This document shows, piece after piece, positions 25,175-36,849 of a stretch of DNA of 64,000 bases. A model generated the notes under the pieces. It was not told the origin of the DNA. It made no database searches and saw nothing but the letters and a program-made list of their open reading frames with translations. Source of the DNA: Hoeflea_A sp965228785 (lineage in GTDB: Bacteria > Pseudomonadota > Alphaproteobacteria > Rhizobiales > Rhizobiaceae). The translations under genes were made by a program, and so were the position numbers. The number at the start of each line of letters is the position of its first letter. Within the stretch, counting starts at the first letter, position 1. The stretch is from NCBI GenBank assembly GCA_965228785.1, contig CBDDIF010000002.1:2294001-2358000 (forward strand), written 5' to 3'.

Positions 25175-25518
25175 TAAATGGCAACCACCTCGATCGATCC
25201 GACGATGCCCTCATTGAAGGCCTCCAGTTCTTCAGCTGGGACCCAGAGCTCACGCAGATCCCGCCCACCAGCCTCCTGTGCCGGGTAGTGTGCTGCGGTC
25301 GGCTCGTCGATCTCGAAACGCGTCACGTAGCCGACATTGTCGGGTTCAGGCCGAACCGAATTCCAGTCGCGAGCTATTTTCTCGGCATAGTCGAAGCTTA
25401 AAACCGGGTAGAAGATCGGTTGATCGGGCAACCTTGGCGGCCATCGAAGCCACCCGCTTTGCTCAACCAGATCGAGTTCGGCCCGGCCCGTGGGGCGGTA
25501 GAGAATGAGGCCTGCCAT
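25150..25518 (-). CDS. Small 'ADP-ribosylation/crystallin J1'-annotated family protein
   Basis: A 122-residue cytoplasmic protein starting at the ATG at 25518, which follows GGAG; the open frame continues upstream without similarity. Family features visible are LYRPTGRAELDLVEQSGW, PPRLPDQPIFYPVLSFDYA, IARDWN, and WVPAEELEAFN. Proteins of this type are widely annotated as ADP-ribosylation/crystallin J1 although they are far too short for that enzyme; the true function is unknown, and they are common beside immunity-type genes. It is the first gene of the minus-strand array that continues with Imm10, Tdi1-type and Imm53 genes. Confidence 0.7.
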   Translation of the reverse strand: MAGLILYRPTGRAELDLVEQSGWLRWPPRLPDQPIFYPVLSFDYAEKIARDWNSVRPEPDNVGYVTRFEIDEPTAAHYPAQEAGGRDLRELWVPAEELEAFNEGIVGSIEVVAIYRDGKRNS

Positions 25519-25856
25519 AATAACTTGCTCCGAAAATCCAACTGCAGCGCACGCGCCCTGAACCCTTATCCAGCCCAATTTTGCTGATTCCTTGAAATTG
25601 GCGTCTCGTTTGAGTTCAAGCCAACTTGGGCACGCAAAAAACCACAGCCGCCAAGCAAACAATCCTGCAACCAGGAGCTGAGAGGTGTCGCAATACGCAC
25701 AATCATGTCGCTTTACACGATAACTTGCAGTCATGTAATCGAGAATATGGATTGATCTTGCGCGTATTTCTTTGTTGACTGGTCACAAAATAAAATATTG
25801 GCGCGGTCGGGGATGGGACGATCGGACGTCGAGGAGGAACTCAAAAGGGGACTGCC
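25519..25856. other. Divergent intergenic region between the immunity array and the phosphorelay operon
   Basis: 338 bases, partly AT-rich (25735-25805). It must contain the promoters of both divergent units, but no convincing hexamers or operators were found. The upstream extension of the 122-residue frame through 25734 looks non-coding. Confidence 0.4.
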
Positions 25857-26614
25857 TTGAAAAACGGATTGAACCGCTTGCTGCTGTTGGCGTTGTTCGC
25901 GCTGACCACAGGACTGGCGCAGGCTGCGGACAAGGTCACGATCACGACGCTCGAATGGCCGCCCTATACGTCGGCGGAGTTGCCCAAGGGGGGAGCGACC
26001 ACCGAGGTCATCCGCCAAGCGTTCGACGCGGCGGGAATTGAAGTGGACGTAGCTATTTTGCCCTGGAAAAGGGCAATCTCGAAGGCAAAGAACGATGCGA
26101 CGGCGGTCGCATATTACCCGGGATACCATTGTCGGCATGTCGACGGCTTCACGGCTTCCGAGCCGGTTGGCAACGGACCGCTCGGTTTTGCCGAACATTC
26201 CGCATCGCCGGTGACGTGGCAAACACTCGACGAAATCGGCGAGCAGAAACTGAAAGTCGGCACCGTTCTGGGCTACGCCAACACGGACGAGTTCGATGAA
26301 AAGGCAGGGACCGGATGGATCCGTGCGATACCGGCCAAGGACGACATCACCAATCTCAAAAAGCTGATGCGCCAGCGCATCGATCTGGCGGTGATCGACA
26401 AGCTGGTCCTGTCCTACCTGATGGCAACCGAACCGTCGCTGTCCGATGCCGGTGACACGCTGAAATTCAACGCAACACCGCTCGAGGACAAGACACTGTT
26501 CCTGTGCTTCGTGGATGACGAAGGCGGTCGGGCAACACGCGACCGGTTCAACGAAGGACTGGCCCAGGTCGACGTCGAGGGCGTCGTGGACTCCTACTTC
26601 AAAGAAGAGTTCTG

Positions 26615-26615
<1 letters not shown>
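25857..26615 (+). CDS. Periplasmic solute-binding protein, type-3 (amino-acid/PAAT-like)
   Basis: A 252-residue exported protein with the SBP_bac_3 fold. The start is a TTG preceded by AGGGGA. The signal peptide covers residues 1-23 (RLLLLALFALTTGLAQA). The mature N-terminus KVTITTLEWPPYTSAELP-like and IRQAFDAAGIEVDVAILPWKRA are typical of short periplasmic receptors that are not tied to ABC permeases; several such proteins act as sensor partners. The stop overlaps the ATG of the hybrid kinase by one base, so it probably supplies the periplasmic signal for that kinase. No ABC permease or ATPase is nearby. Confidence 0.88.
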
Positions 26616-29448
<2,833 letters not shown>

Positions 29449-29452
<4 letters not shown>

Positions 29453-29808
29453 CCCTCGATGTGATCGACATATCAGCCCTGAAAAGGCTGCTCGACGTGA
29501 TCGGCGGCGACCCCGAGGACCTGCAGGACCTGATCGACGAGTTCGAGAACACCACGCCGGAAATCTTGCAGGAGATTCAGACCGCGGGAGCGAATGCGGA
29601 CTGGGCGGCATTGCGCATTTCGACGCATAGTCTCAAATCCAGTGGCCGCGACTTCGGAGCGATCGAACTGGCAAAGCTGTGCGAGGAGCTGGAGCATCAG
29701 TGCAGATCGGAATCGGTCGTGGACGCTGATGCACAGATAGCCCAGATCAGTTCCGCGCTCACTGCTGCCCGCCAAGCCTTGAGCGCCGTTCAGGTGGCTG
29801 ATGTTTGA
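29449..29808 (+). CDS. Hpt-domain histidine phosphotransfer protein
   Basis: A 119-residue cytoplasmic four-helix phosphotransfer protein. The phosphorylatable His60 lies in ISTHSLKSSGRDFGA, the canonical HxLKxxxxxxG pattern. The start is the GTG at 29449 overlapping the kinase stop (GTGA), with AAAGGGG upstream. It should shuttle phosphate from the hybrid kinase receivers to the receiver of the following REC-EamA protein. Its own stop overlaps that gene by 8 bases. Confidence 0.92.
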
Positions 29809-31345
29809 AGCTCTGGGGTCATCCATTCTGGACCCCGTAGAGAGTGACACTGCTCTCATTCTCGTGGTCGACGACAACGGCATAAACCGCATGAAGATGC
29901 GGCTCGCCGTCAAGAATCTCGGTCACAAAGCCGATGTGGCGAAGGACGGCGCCGAGGCCATCGAGGCTCTGCGACAAAAACCCTATGATGCGGTCCTTCT
30001 CGACATCGTCATGCCCAAGATGGACGGTTTCGACGTGCTGCGCGCGCTCAAACAGGACGACGCGCTGCGCGACATCCCGGTTATCGTGATTTCGGCGCTG
30101 GACGACGAGACCGAAAGCGTCGTCAAGGCCATCGAACTGGGCGCTGAAGATTTTCTGCCGAAGGATTTCGATCCGGTCCTGTTGCGGGCTCGGTTGGGCG
30201 CATCGCTGACCAAGAAGCGCTACCGCGATCAGGAGAAGGAATATCGGCGTCGGGTCGAGCGCCTGACCGAAGCGGCCGAAGTGCTTGAAACCGGCCGCTT
30301 CAGTCCGCAAAACCTGCATCTCGACGACCTGGCCTCGCGCAATGACCCGCTGGGTCGCCTGGCGGCCGTTTTCCGTGGCATGGCCACGGAAATCTACGAG
30401 CGCGAGTTGCGGCTGCGTCGGATGATCAGCACGCTTCAGGGCAGCCTCCTGGTCATAGCGGTCGGCGTCGTCTGGGGATTGACGCCAGCCCTGTCCCGTC
30501 TGGCTTCCGGGATCGGGTCGAACCCGCTTGGCCTGGCCGTCTGGGTCAACACCTTTGCCGCCATCCTCTGTCTGGGTGTCGCGGCCTATCGCGGCAAGCT
30601 GCCACGGCTCACCGGCCGCGAGTTCATGTTTTACGTCTATTGGGCGATTCTGGCCGGCATCCTGCAGCGGCTGACAACGTTCTGGGTGACCGCCCATGTG
30701 GAGGCGGCCATGCTGTCGCTGATCGTCACCCTGCAGGGGTTCATGGTGTTCGCCTTTGCCGCAGCAACCAAGCTCGAAAGGGCAAGCCCACGCCGCCTGC
30801 TTGGCCTGACCGTGGGACTCGTCGGCGTCGCCGTGGTGCTCTTTACCCGCTTCGACATGTCCAGCAGCAACCAGAACATCTGGCTGATCTTCGCACTGGC
30901 CCTGCCGCTGCTGTTCGCAATCGAAGCGATCGTGCTCGCTGGCCGCCGGCCGCAACATGTCGACATGTTTGCGTCGGTGGGAATCATGATGGGGCTCTCA
31001 GCCGCTTTCCTTGCACCCGTCGCCTATGTCAATGGAGACTTGTTCGGGCTCGGCGTGGAGAACCTGCGTTTAACCTCACTTGTGGTTTTCATGGGGATCG
31101 TCGGCGCATCGTCGCTGTTGCTGGCCTTCTACTTGATCGCCACCGCTGGTGCCGTCTTCTACAGCCAGAGCGCCTATTCCATGACGCTGGCTGGTATCGT
31201 CTGGGGTATGTTGCTGCTCAACGAAGAGCTCTCGCTCATCGCCTGGGGAGCGTTCGTGGTCATTCTGATCGGCATGTATCTTGTCGAACCCAAGCCATCC
31301 GACGAAGAGCTCGTCATCAATCGCTCATTTGCAGCACGGGAATAA
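29801..31345 (+). CDS. Response regulator receiver fused to an EamA/DMT-family transporter
   Basis: A 514-residue fusion. Residues 18-138 form a receiver with the acidic pair DD (24-25), phospho-acceptor Asp68 in LLDIVMPKMDG and Lys121 in FLPKDF. Residues about 140-205 form a charged helical linker with HAMP-like character (LETGRFSPQNLHLDDLASRN, then ELRLRRM). From about 208 on there are ten hydrophobic helices in the two five-helix halves of an EamA/drug-metabolite transporter; GVVWGLTPALSRL opens the first repeat. Usual EamA proteins are about 290-300 residues with no receiver. The output of this regulator is thus a permease rather than DNA binding. The reading frame is continuous through the junction. 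The transported compound is unknown. Confidence 0.9.
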   Translation: MFEALGSSILDPVESDTALILVVDDNGINRMKMRLAVKNLGHKADVAKDGAEAIEALRQKPYDAVLLDIVMPKMDGFDVLRALKQDDALRDIPVIVISALDDETESVVKAIELGAEDFLPKDFDPVLLRARLGASLTKKRYRDQEKEYRRRVERLTEAAEVLETGRFSPQNLHLDDLASRNDPLGRLAAVFRGMATEIYERELRLRRMISTLQGSLLVIAVGVVWGLTPALSRLASGIGSNPLGLAVWVNTFAAILCLGVAAYRGKLPRLTGREFMFYVYWAILAGILQRLTTFWVTAHVEAAMLSLIVTLQGFMVFAFAAATKLERASPRRLLGLTVGLVGVAVVLFTRFDMSSSNQNIWLIFALALPLLFAIEAIVLAGRRPQHVDMFASVGIMMGLSAAFLAPVAYVNGDLFGLGVENLRLTSLVVFMGIVGASSLLLAFYLIATAGAVFYSQSAYSMTLAGIVWGMLLLNEELSLIAWGAFVVILIGMYLVEPKPSDEELVINRSFAARE

Positions 31346-31590
31346 TCGTGACAATGCGGGCTGGCGCGCTCCGCCAAAAAAAGGCGATACGCCGACGGTA
31401 CAGTCTGTCCGTTTTTCAAAATTGAACTGGCAGTCCTGACAGTTTCGCTTTGCCTGGGCAAACACGATTCTTGAAGAGGGCAAACGGCGAACCGGCAGAC
31501 ACGCTCACTGCAGAAGCGGCTTTAGCGCTTCTGGGGGAAAACCGGTGCGCCCAGTCGGCAAGGCCGTCCGTATCTCGTAGGAGCCGCATA

Positions 31591-33534
31591 GTGAACAAAT
31601 TTGCAGGTTTCAGGACCTTCGTCCTGGGGCACCGTGAGACCCACGGCAAATCCGCCGAAAATACCGGCAATGTGATCAGCCCGGTTATTCAGCACTCGAC
31701 CCTGGGGGCCTATGGGGGTTTGGGCGATTTTGTTGCGCAAACCGCGACGCTGTTTCCCAAAATCGAATGGGCCGTGCCGTTGACGGCGAAAGTGCGACAG
31801 CACATAGGTGACGCACTGGCGCCTGCCGTCGCCACCGTTCCAATCCAGTTGAACGATCCGGTGAGCGGCGAACCCTACCGTTTCTATGTCGACGTTCATC
31901 CAAACGTACAGGACAACGGCTCCCTGTCCTGGCTGTTCTACTGCGCGGAGTTGATGGAGCCACTGACGTCGTCGAAGCCGGCGCTCGAAGCAATCGAACC
32001 CAGCCGCGGTGCCGAACTCGACCGGCTGCATCGTTTCTACAAGCTGCGGATCAATCAGAATGGCTACCAGGAGGCAATCTGGACCGCGGGCAACCTGACG
32101 GTTGCCAAAACGCCGGGCCTGCGAAACGTCAATCCCTTGCTGCGTCGGTATTATGAAAATCCAGACATGCTCAACGCTATCACGCAGGGGGCCATCGCAA
32201 AGGCCATTGTCGCGCTGATCGCCGACAGCGGTGTCGACTACGATGTGGCCTGGGTCCATGACTGGCATTTTGCCGCCATCGCGGGTGAGTTGCTGCTGCC
32301 GTCCAGAAAGCGGTTGGCGGAGCGGCTGGACTACATCCAGCACCTGCATAACGCCCTCTATCAGGGCATCTATCCGACGCCCGAACTCATCACCATTCTG
32401 GGTTGGCCGCGTGAGCACTTCGACGAGAGACTCTACCGTGTTCACGGCCAGTTCAATCTGCTGGGCGGCGCGCTGAACGCCCTGCGCTACAAGCGTCTGA
32501 ACGGCAAGGCGGTTGCGGTTTCGCGCAATCACGCAGCCGAACTTCCGACGGTCGAGCGCGGCGCCGGCCTGCATCAGATCTTCGATCCGCTGGCGCGGAT
32601 CGGGCGGCTCACCGGCATCGACAATCCGATCACTGTACCAAAGGAACTGCCGATCCGCAGTGAACGTCAAATGGCGGACGAGAAGCCTGAGTTGAAGGAT
32701 ATGGTTCAGCACCACTTCAATCTGGCTCGACGGCCAGATGCCTTCCTGCTTCTCTGGTCGCACCGGTTTACCCATCAAAAACAGGTCTCGGCCGTGCTCC
32801 ACGCGATCGAGAGCTTGCTGATAGACGGTCACGACGATCTGCAGATCGCGTTCTTCTGCGATATCCTCCAGGGCAGTTCCGCCGAGGACGTTGACAAGTT
32901 GCACGACCTTATCGACCGGTATCCGGACAACATCGCCACAGATGCCTTCCAGCCGAAGGACGAGCTTCTGGTGGCAGCTGGCGTCGACGGCGCGCTGATG
33001 GCGTCCTATTTCGAACCGTTCGGCTACGCGCCGATCTGGGTCGGGATGCAGGGTGGCTTTATCGTCACCGCAGCCAATGGCGGCCAGGTGGATATTTTCG
33101 ACCCGGAAACCACGTTCTTTCTCGATATCCGGCCCGATATCGACAAGCCACAGGATCTGCGATCAGCACGGTGGGATGATCTGAAAGATCATCTTTTCGT
33201 CAGCGGCAATACCTATCGTCGTCGTATTTTCAAACACAACACCCAGAGCATCCGCGACGGCATTCTCAGGGCCAAGGCGGCGTTCCAAAATCGGGATAGA
33301 AACCGCCGCATTCGCAATATCACCATGCGCCGCATGTTCGATCTCGCCAATGGCGAGGAATTCACGCACCGGATCGAAGCGGAGATTCTCGGGACCCGTC
33401 GTGATCGTTTGGGTCAACCGGGGTTGGCGTCTGGTACCGCGCAGGGTGCCCTGCAGAAACCGTCAACAACGGGACGAAGCCCATACACTTTGATCGGTGG
33501 TAAGCGGCGTCCTGAAGAACAACCGCGCGCCTGA
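31591..33534 (+). CDS. GT5 glycogen/starch-synthase-like glycosyltransferase
   Basis: A 647-residue cytoplasmic transferase, longer than bacterial GlgA (about 480). The GTG at 31591 has AGGAG at good spacing; an upstream TTG frame is rejected. The N-terminal lobe shows AYGGLGDFVAQTATLFP, corresponding to the GGLADV loop that binds the sugar nucleotide, and VHDWHFAAIAGELL corresponding to the HDWQT region. The C-terminal lobe has SYFEPFGYAPIWVGMQGG, matching the S-x-FEPCGL/F motif with the catalytic-region glutamate, and ANGG for the ATGGL loop. It is therefore an alpha-glucan-type synthase, but the divergence of each motif leaves donor and product open. It leads an operon with a membrane protein, a GH13 enzyme and a porin. 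Confidence 0.82.
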   Translation: MNKFAGFRTFVLGHRETHGKSAENTGNVISPVIQHSTLGAYGGLGDFVAQTATLFPKIEWAVPLTAKVRQHIGDALAPAVATVPIQLNDPVSGEPYRFYVDVHPNVQDNGSLSWLFYCAELMEPLTSSKPALEAIEPSRGAELDRLHRFYKLRINQNGYQEAIWTAGNLTVAKTPGLRNVNPLLRRYYENPDMLNAITQGAIAKAIVALIADSGVDYDVAWVHDWHFAAIAGELLLPSRKRLAERLDYIQHLHNALYQGIYPTPELITILGWPREHFDERLYRVHGQFNLLGGALNALRYKRLNGKAVAVSRNHAAELPTVERGAGLHQIFDPLARIGRLTGIDNPITVPKELPIRSERQMADEKPELKDMVQHHFNLARRPDAFLLLWSHRFTHQKQVSAVLHAIESLLIDGHDDLQIAFFCDILQGSSAEDVDKLHDLIDRYPDNIATDAFQPKDELLVAAGVDGALMASYFEPFGYAPIWVGMQGGFIVTAANGGQVDIFDPETTFFLDIRPDIDKPQDLRSARWDDLKDHLFVSGNTYRRRIFKHNTQSIRDGILRAKAAFQNRDRNRRIRNITMRRMFDLANGEEFTHRIEAEILGTRRDRLGQPGLASGTAQGALQKPSTTGRSPYTLIGGKRRPEEQPRA

Positions 33535-33562
33535 ACGTAACCGGTCCCGGTCGGGAGGAGCC

Positions 33563-35017
33563 GTGGACCCATCGGTTCGGAAAACCGTCATGCAAATCTG
33601 GTCAGGCCTTTTTGATCTGTCGAACTATCTGTCCGTGCCGTTCGGCGTCCCGGGCAAGGAACAATGGCCTTTGTTCGTCCTCAGCAAATGGGCCCTGGTG
33701 ATCCTGCCGTTTTACTCGGTCCGCTACTTCAACACCGCGGCGGGCTGGATGGAACATGGTGGTGCCGGGCACGCCGTCCCGGGATTCCATCGCATACGGC
33801 ACTTCTGCGAGAAATTTCTTGCTCACGCCATGTTTTACATCGGCATGGGCATCCCGATCATCGGCATCGAGGCGGTTCTCGACACCACACGGCTCATCGG
33901 CTTCACCGTCACCAACATGGTTATTCACGAAGTGCTGCCGCAGGTTTTCAGCAAGCAGCGCTTCAGCAGACTGGCGCCGGAGTGGCGCCGAACACTCGGG
34001 GTCAACCTGGTTGTCGATAACATTCCGCTGGAGATGAGTGTCTTCGTCAATCGTCTGGGGCAAATCGTGGTGCACGAGTCGCCCCATGCACGCGTCCACA
34101 ACTTCATCAAAAAGACCCGATTTTTCACCAATGGCGACGCGGCCTGCCTTGAGGTTGTGCTGCGACGGTTTTTCGTGCCGAAAGGCAGCGATCCAACCTT
34201 CCTTGTGCGACACGATCCTTCCTCAGGACCGAACTCCGACAATCCCGGGCTTGGGCTGCGTTTCGAATTCCGAGACCTGTCAGACTATGCCGAACCGGTC
34301 TATGTCAACGATCAGGGGCGACGACGTTGGCTGTGGCGTACGCAATACTGGACGAAGTTCTTCAACGAGGTTGGCGGCCGATCCTATGCAACGAACCCAT
34401 TCGAGATCATCCGCAAGTTCTTCCTGGTGGTACTCGGCACGCCGCTGGCCTTCATCGCCGGCAACCTGCTCGTGCATCTACACTACGGACCGACGTTCAA
34501 CCTGCAGCTGCTGGTGCATTTCAGCTACGGCATCATTTTCGCCTTCACCATTGGCGGAATGTACGGCGCTTCTATCTGCAGCACCCTGATAGAACTCGGG
34601 GCCTGGCAATACAGCCGGTTGCGGCGGATCCACCGTTCACTGGTGACAAGGCTGACCAATCCGGTCTGGTGGCGAGAGACGTTTGATGTCCGCAATTTCA
34701 GTCCCTACCTCGATCCGGAGCCGTTCGGTGCGGTGCTAGAGGCGCACAACCCTTTCTATCGGCGCTTCCGCTTCGTCTTCGGCGGCATTGTCATGGGTGG
34801 GATCTGTTCCTGGGGGCTGACCTACACCTACGGAGCCTCCTGGGATGCCTTCATCAAGCGCAACATCGAAGCGGCTTATGAAGGGTCGACCGCGTCGGTG
34901 ACCGCAAATGATGCAAGCGTTGCCCCGACCCGAACCTTTGTCCGCGCCTCTCCCGAATATCTCGACCGCGGCAACCAACTCTACAGCGAACACTTCAAAC
35001 GGGTAGCGGCGAAATGA
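33563..35017 (+). CDS. Multi-pass inner-membrane protein of unknown function
   Basis: A 484-residue protein of no family I recognise. Hydrophobic segments are near 35-55 (PLFVLSKWALVILPFYSV), 85-105 (MFYIGMGIPIIGIEAVL), 290-315 (FFLVVLGTPLAFIAGNLLVHL), 320-345 (LVHFSYGIIFAFTIGGMYGA) and 405-430 (FVFGGIVMGGICSWGLTYTYG), with a roughly 180-residue soluble loop between the second and third. The GTG at 33563 is preceded by GGGAGGAG but with short spacing; GTG 33497 and ATG 33590 are alternatives. The ATGA overlap with the GH13 gene couples the two, so it may be the inner-membrane component of the glucan system proposed for this operon. Confidence 0.7.
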   Translation: MDPSVRKTVMQIWSGLFDLSNYLSVPFGVPGKEQWPLFVLSKWALVILPFYSVRYFNTAAGWMEHGGAGHAVPGFHRIRHFCEKFLAHAMFYIGMGIPIIGIEAVLDTTRLIGFTVTNMVIHEVLPQVFSKQRFSRLAPEWRRTLGVNLVVDNIPLEMSVFVNRLGQIVVHESPHARVHNFIKKTRFFTNGDAACLEVVLRRFFVPKGSDPTFLVRHDPSSGPNSDNPGLGLRFEFRDLSDYAEPVYVNDQGRRRWLWRTQYWTKFFNEVGGRSYATNPFEIIRKFFLVVLGTPLAFIAGNLLVHLHYGPTFNLQLLVHFSYGIIFAFTIGGMYGASICSTLIELGAWQYSRLRRIHRSLVTRLTNPVWWRETFDVRNFSPYLDPEPFGAVLEAHNPFYRRFRFVFGGIVMGGICSWGLTYTYGASWDAFIKRNIEAAYEGSTASVTANDASVAPTRTFVRASPEYLDRGNQLYSEHFKRVAAK

Positions 35018-36849
35018 TTGGTTTCGCTCGCCTGATTGTCTGGTTGGGGGGTGTCTTGGCCATCTCCATGGGTGGGGTCATTGGCAATGCTGCGCGAGCC
35101 AATGGCGGCCTCGGCAACGACATCATCTACTCGATCATGATTGACCGCTTCGCCAGCGGCAACGAGGAGAACGATGTTCCGCATTTCGCCTTCCCCGGCG
35201 ACAGCGCCTATGACCGCGGCAACCGTTACTGGCTCCACCGCATGTATTACAAAAACGCCACACCGGGTGGGCGTGGCGTCGACATCGATGCCTATTGGGG
35301 CGGCGACCTGCAAGGCGTGGTCAACAAGCTCGACTATCTACACTATCTGGGCGTCACTGTCCTTTTGCTGTCGCCCGTCTTCGAGAACGTCAACGGCTAT
35401 CATTTTGCCGCCGGCGGCACGGCGTATCACGGTTATTGGACAAAGGACTTCCATCGCCTGGAAGAGCATTTCGTCAATCCACCGAAAGCCGGAGAGACGA
35501 TGCGACAGGTCCTGTCGGACGGTGTTCTTCTCAAGGGGCTGATCGAGAAGGCGCATTCCTACGATCCGCCTATGAAAGTGGTTCTGGATGTCGCCCTCAA
35601 CCACACCAGCCCTGCACCGATCGACACCACGATCTTCGACGACAGCAACTATCTCGAAATGGGAGTGCTTTTCGACGAAGGCGAATATGTCACCAATCCA
35701 TGCCTGCCCGCCGGTGGCACGACCTGCCGTGAGAGTTTCGTCGATGACGGCTGGTTTCACGCCCCGTCCGGTTGGGTCGAATGGAACGATCCATCGACCT
35801 TTTACGACGGCTATCTGAACGGCAACCTGGCCGACCTCGACCAGCGCAGTCCGAAGGTAAAGGCCTATCTCTATCGGGCGCTCGACAAGTGGCTTGCCCT
35901 CGGCGTCGACGGATTTCGTCTCGATGCGGTGAAGAACATCTATCCGGACTTCATTGCCGACCTGGAGCAGCGGCTAGTGGCAGCGAAACCCGACATCATC
36001 CTTATCGGCGAATACTTTGATGGCGGCATCTTCGAAGACGGCCTGACGCCGGGCGAAACCACCCGGTCCGTCACCTGGCTGCAGAACCTGTCGCATATGA
36101 CCATGTTCAATTTTTCCTTCGCCACCGCCGCGCGGTCCTATTTCACCGGGCGCCTGGACGGCACCGGCACCCCTGCCGTGATCCGTCACATCCTCGATGC
36201 GGGTTCGGCGCAAAACCCGCTGAAGGCGCGCAGCCGTCAACTGGTCAACTTCATCAACAACCAGGACATCCCGCGCATGCTGTCGCTGCCGAATGCCGAT
36301 CCGAACGGCTACCGCGCGGCACTTAAGTTGATGTTCCTGTCGCCCGGTGTTCCGAAGCTGTTTTATGGCGACGAGATCGGTCTGGCCTATTCCGCCAACA
36401 GCGTCCACTGGAAAAAACACGATCGATCGGATGCGGCATGGGCCCGCCTGTTCATGCCGTGGGAACGGTTCGACGAACCGCAAGCCCAAGGGATACTTAC
36501 TCTTACTCGCTCACTGATCCGGCTGCGCAGGAGCACCTATTTTCTCAAGAACGGGCGGATGGATTTCCTCAGAGCTGCCAACCTGCTCAACCTGCTCGAT
36601 GGCAATTCCTACATTGCGTTGCGGCGCAGCCGCAGTGATGGCAGCGGACCGGCGTTGCTCTTTCTCTACAGTACCCGCGATCGCGCCCGTCTGGAGTTCG
36701 ACACGAATCTGGACGACGGGATCTATTCCGGACTGCATGAAGCAGCAACGGTCGAAGTCACCGAAGGTCGCCTTGTCTGGCGCGATATCCAAGCTGGTGA
36801 CTCGCTCATCATCCAGGCGCCGGTCCGTGCCGGCGGGGCGGACCGATGA
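35014..36849 (+). CDS. Exported GH13 alpha-amylase-family enzyme
   Basis: A 611-residue exported glycosidase or transglycosidase; residues 1-29 are a signal peptide (GGVLAISMGGVIGNAARA). The (beta/alpha)8 barrel motifs are present: region I LDVALNH (Asp192), region II GVDGFRLDAVKN with nucleophile Asp304, region III LIGEYFDG with acid/base Glu333, and region IV FINNQD with Asp418. Region IV normally reads NHD; the histidine is glutamine here (Gln417). All three catalytic carboxylates remain, so activity is likely but specificity may be altered. A C-terminal beta domain follows from about 510. It overlaps both neighbours by 4 bases, placing it with a porin and membrane protein. Confidence 0.9.
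   Translation: MIGFARLIVWLGGVLAISMGGVIGNAARANGGLGNDIIYSIMIDRFASGNEENDVPHFAFPGDSAYDRGNRYWLHRMYYKNATPGGRGVDIDAYWGGDLQGVVNKLDYLHYLGVTVLLLSPVFENVNGYHFAAGGTAYHGYWTKDFHRLEEHFVNPPKAGETMRQVLSDGVLLKGLIEKAHSYDPPMKVVLDVALNHTSPAPIDTTIFDDSNYLEMGVLFDEGEYVTNPCLPAGGTTCRESFVDDGWFHAPSGWVEWNDPSTFYDGYLNGNLADLDQRSPKVKAYLYRALDKWLALGVDGFRLDAVKNIYPDFIADLEQRLVAAKPDIILIGEYFDGGIFEDGLTPGETTRSVTWLQNLSHMTMFNFSFATAARSYFTGRLDGTGTPAVIRHILDAGSAQNPLKARSRQLVNFINNQDIPRMLSLPNADPNGYRAALKLMFLSPGVPKLFYGDEIGLAYSANSVHWKKHDRSDAAWARLFMPWERFDEPQAQGILTLTRSLIRLRRSTYFLKNGRMDFLRAANLLNLLDGNSYIALRRSRSDGSGPALLFLYSTRDRARLEFDTNLDDGIYSGLHEAATVEVTEGRLVWRDIQAGDSLIIQAPVRAGGADR

Noticed and set aside
25519..25734. Upstream extension of the crystallin-J1-type gene to 194 residues
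   Set aside because: The family starts at the ATG at 25518, which has a ribosome-binding site; the extension does not match.
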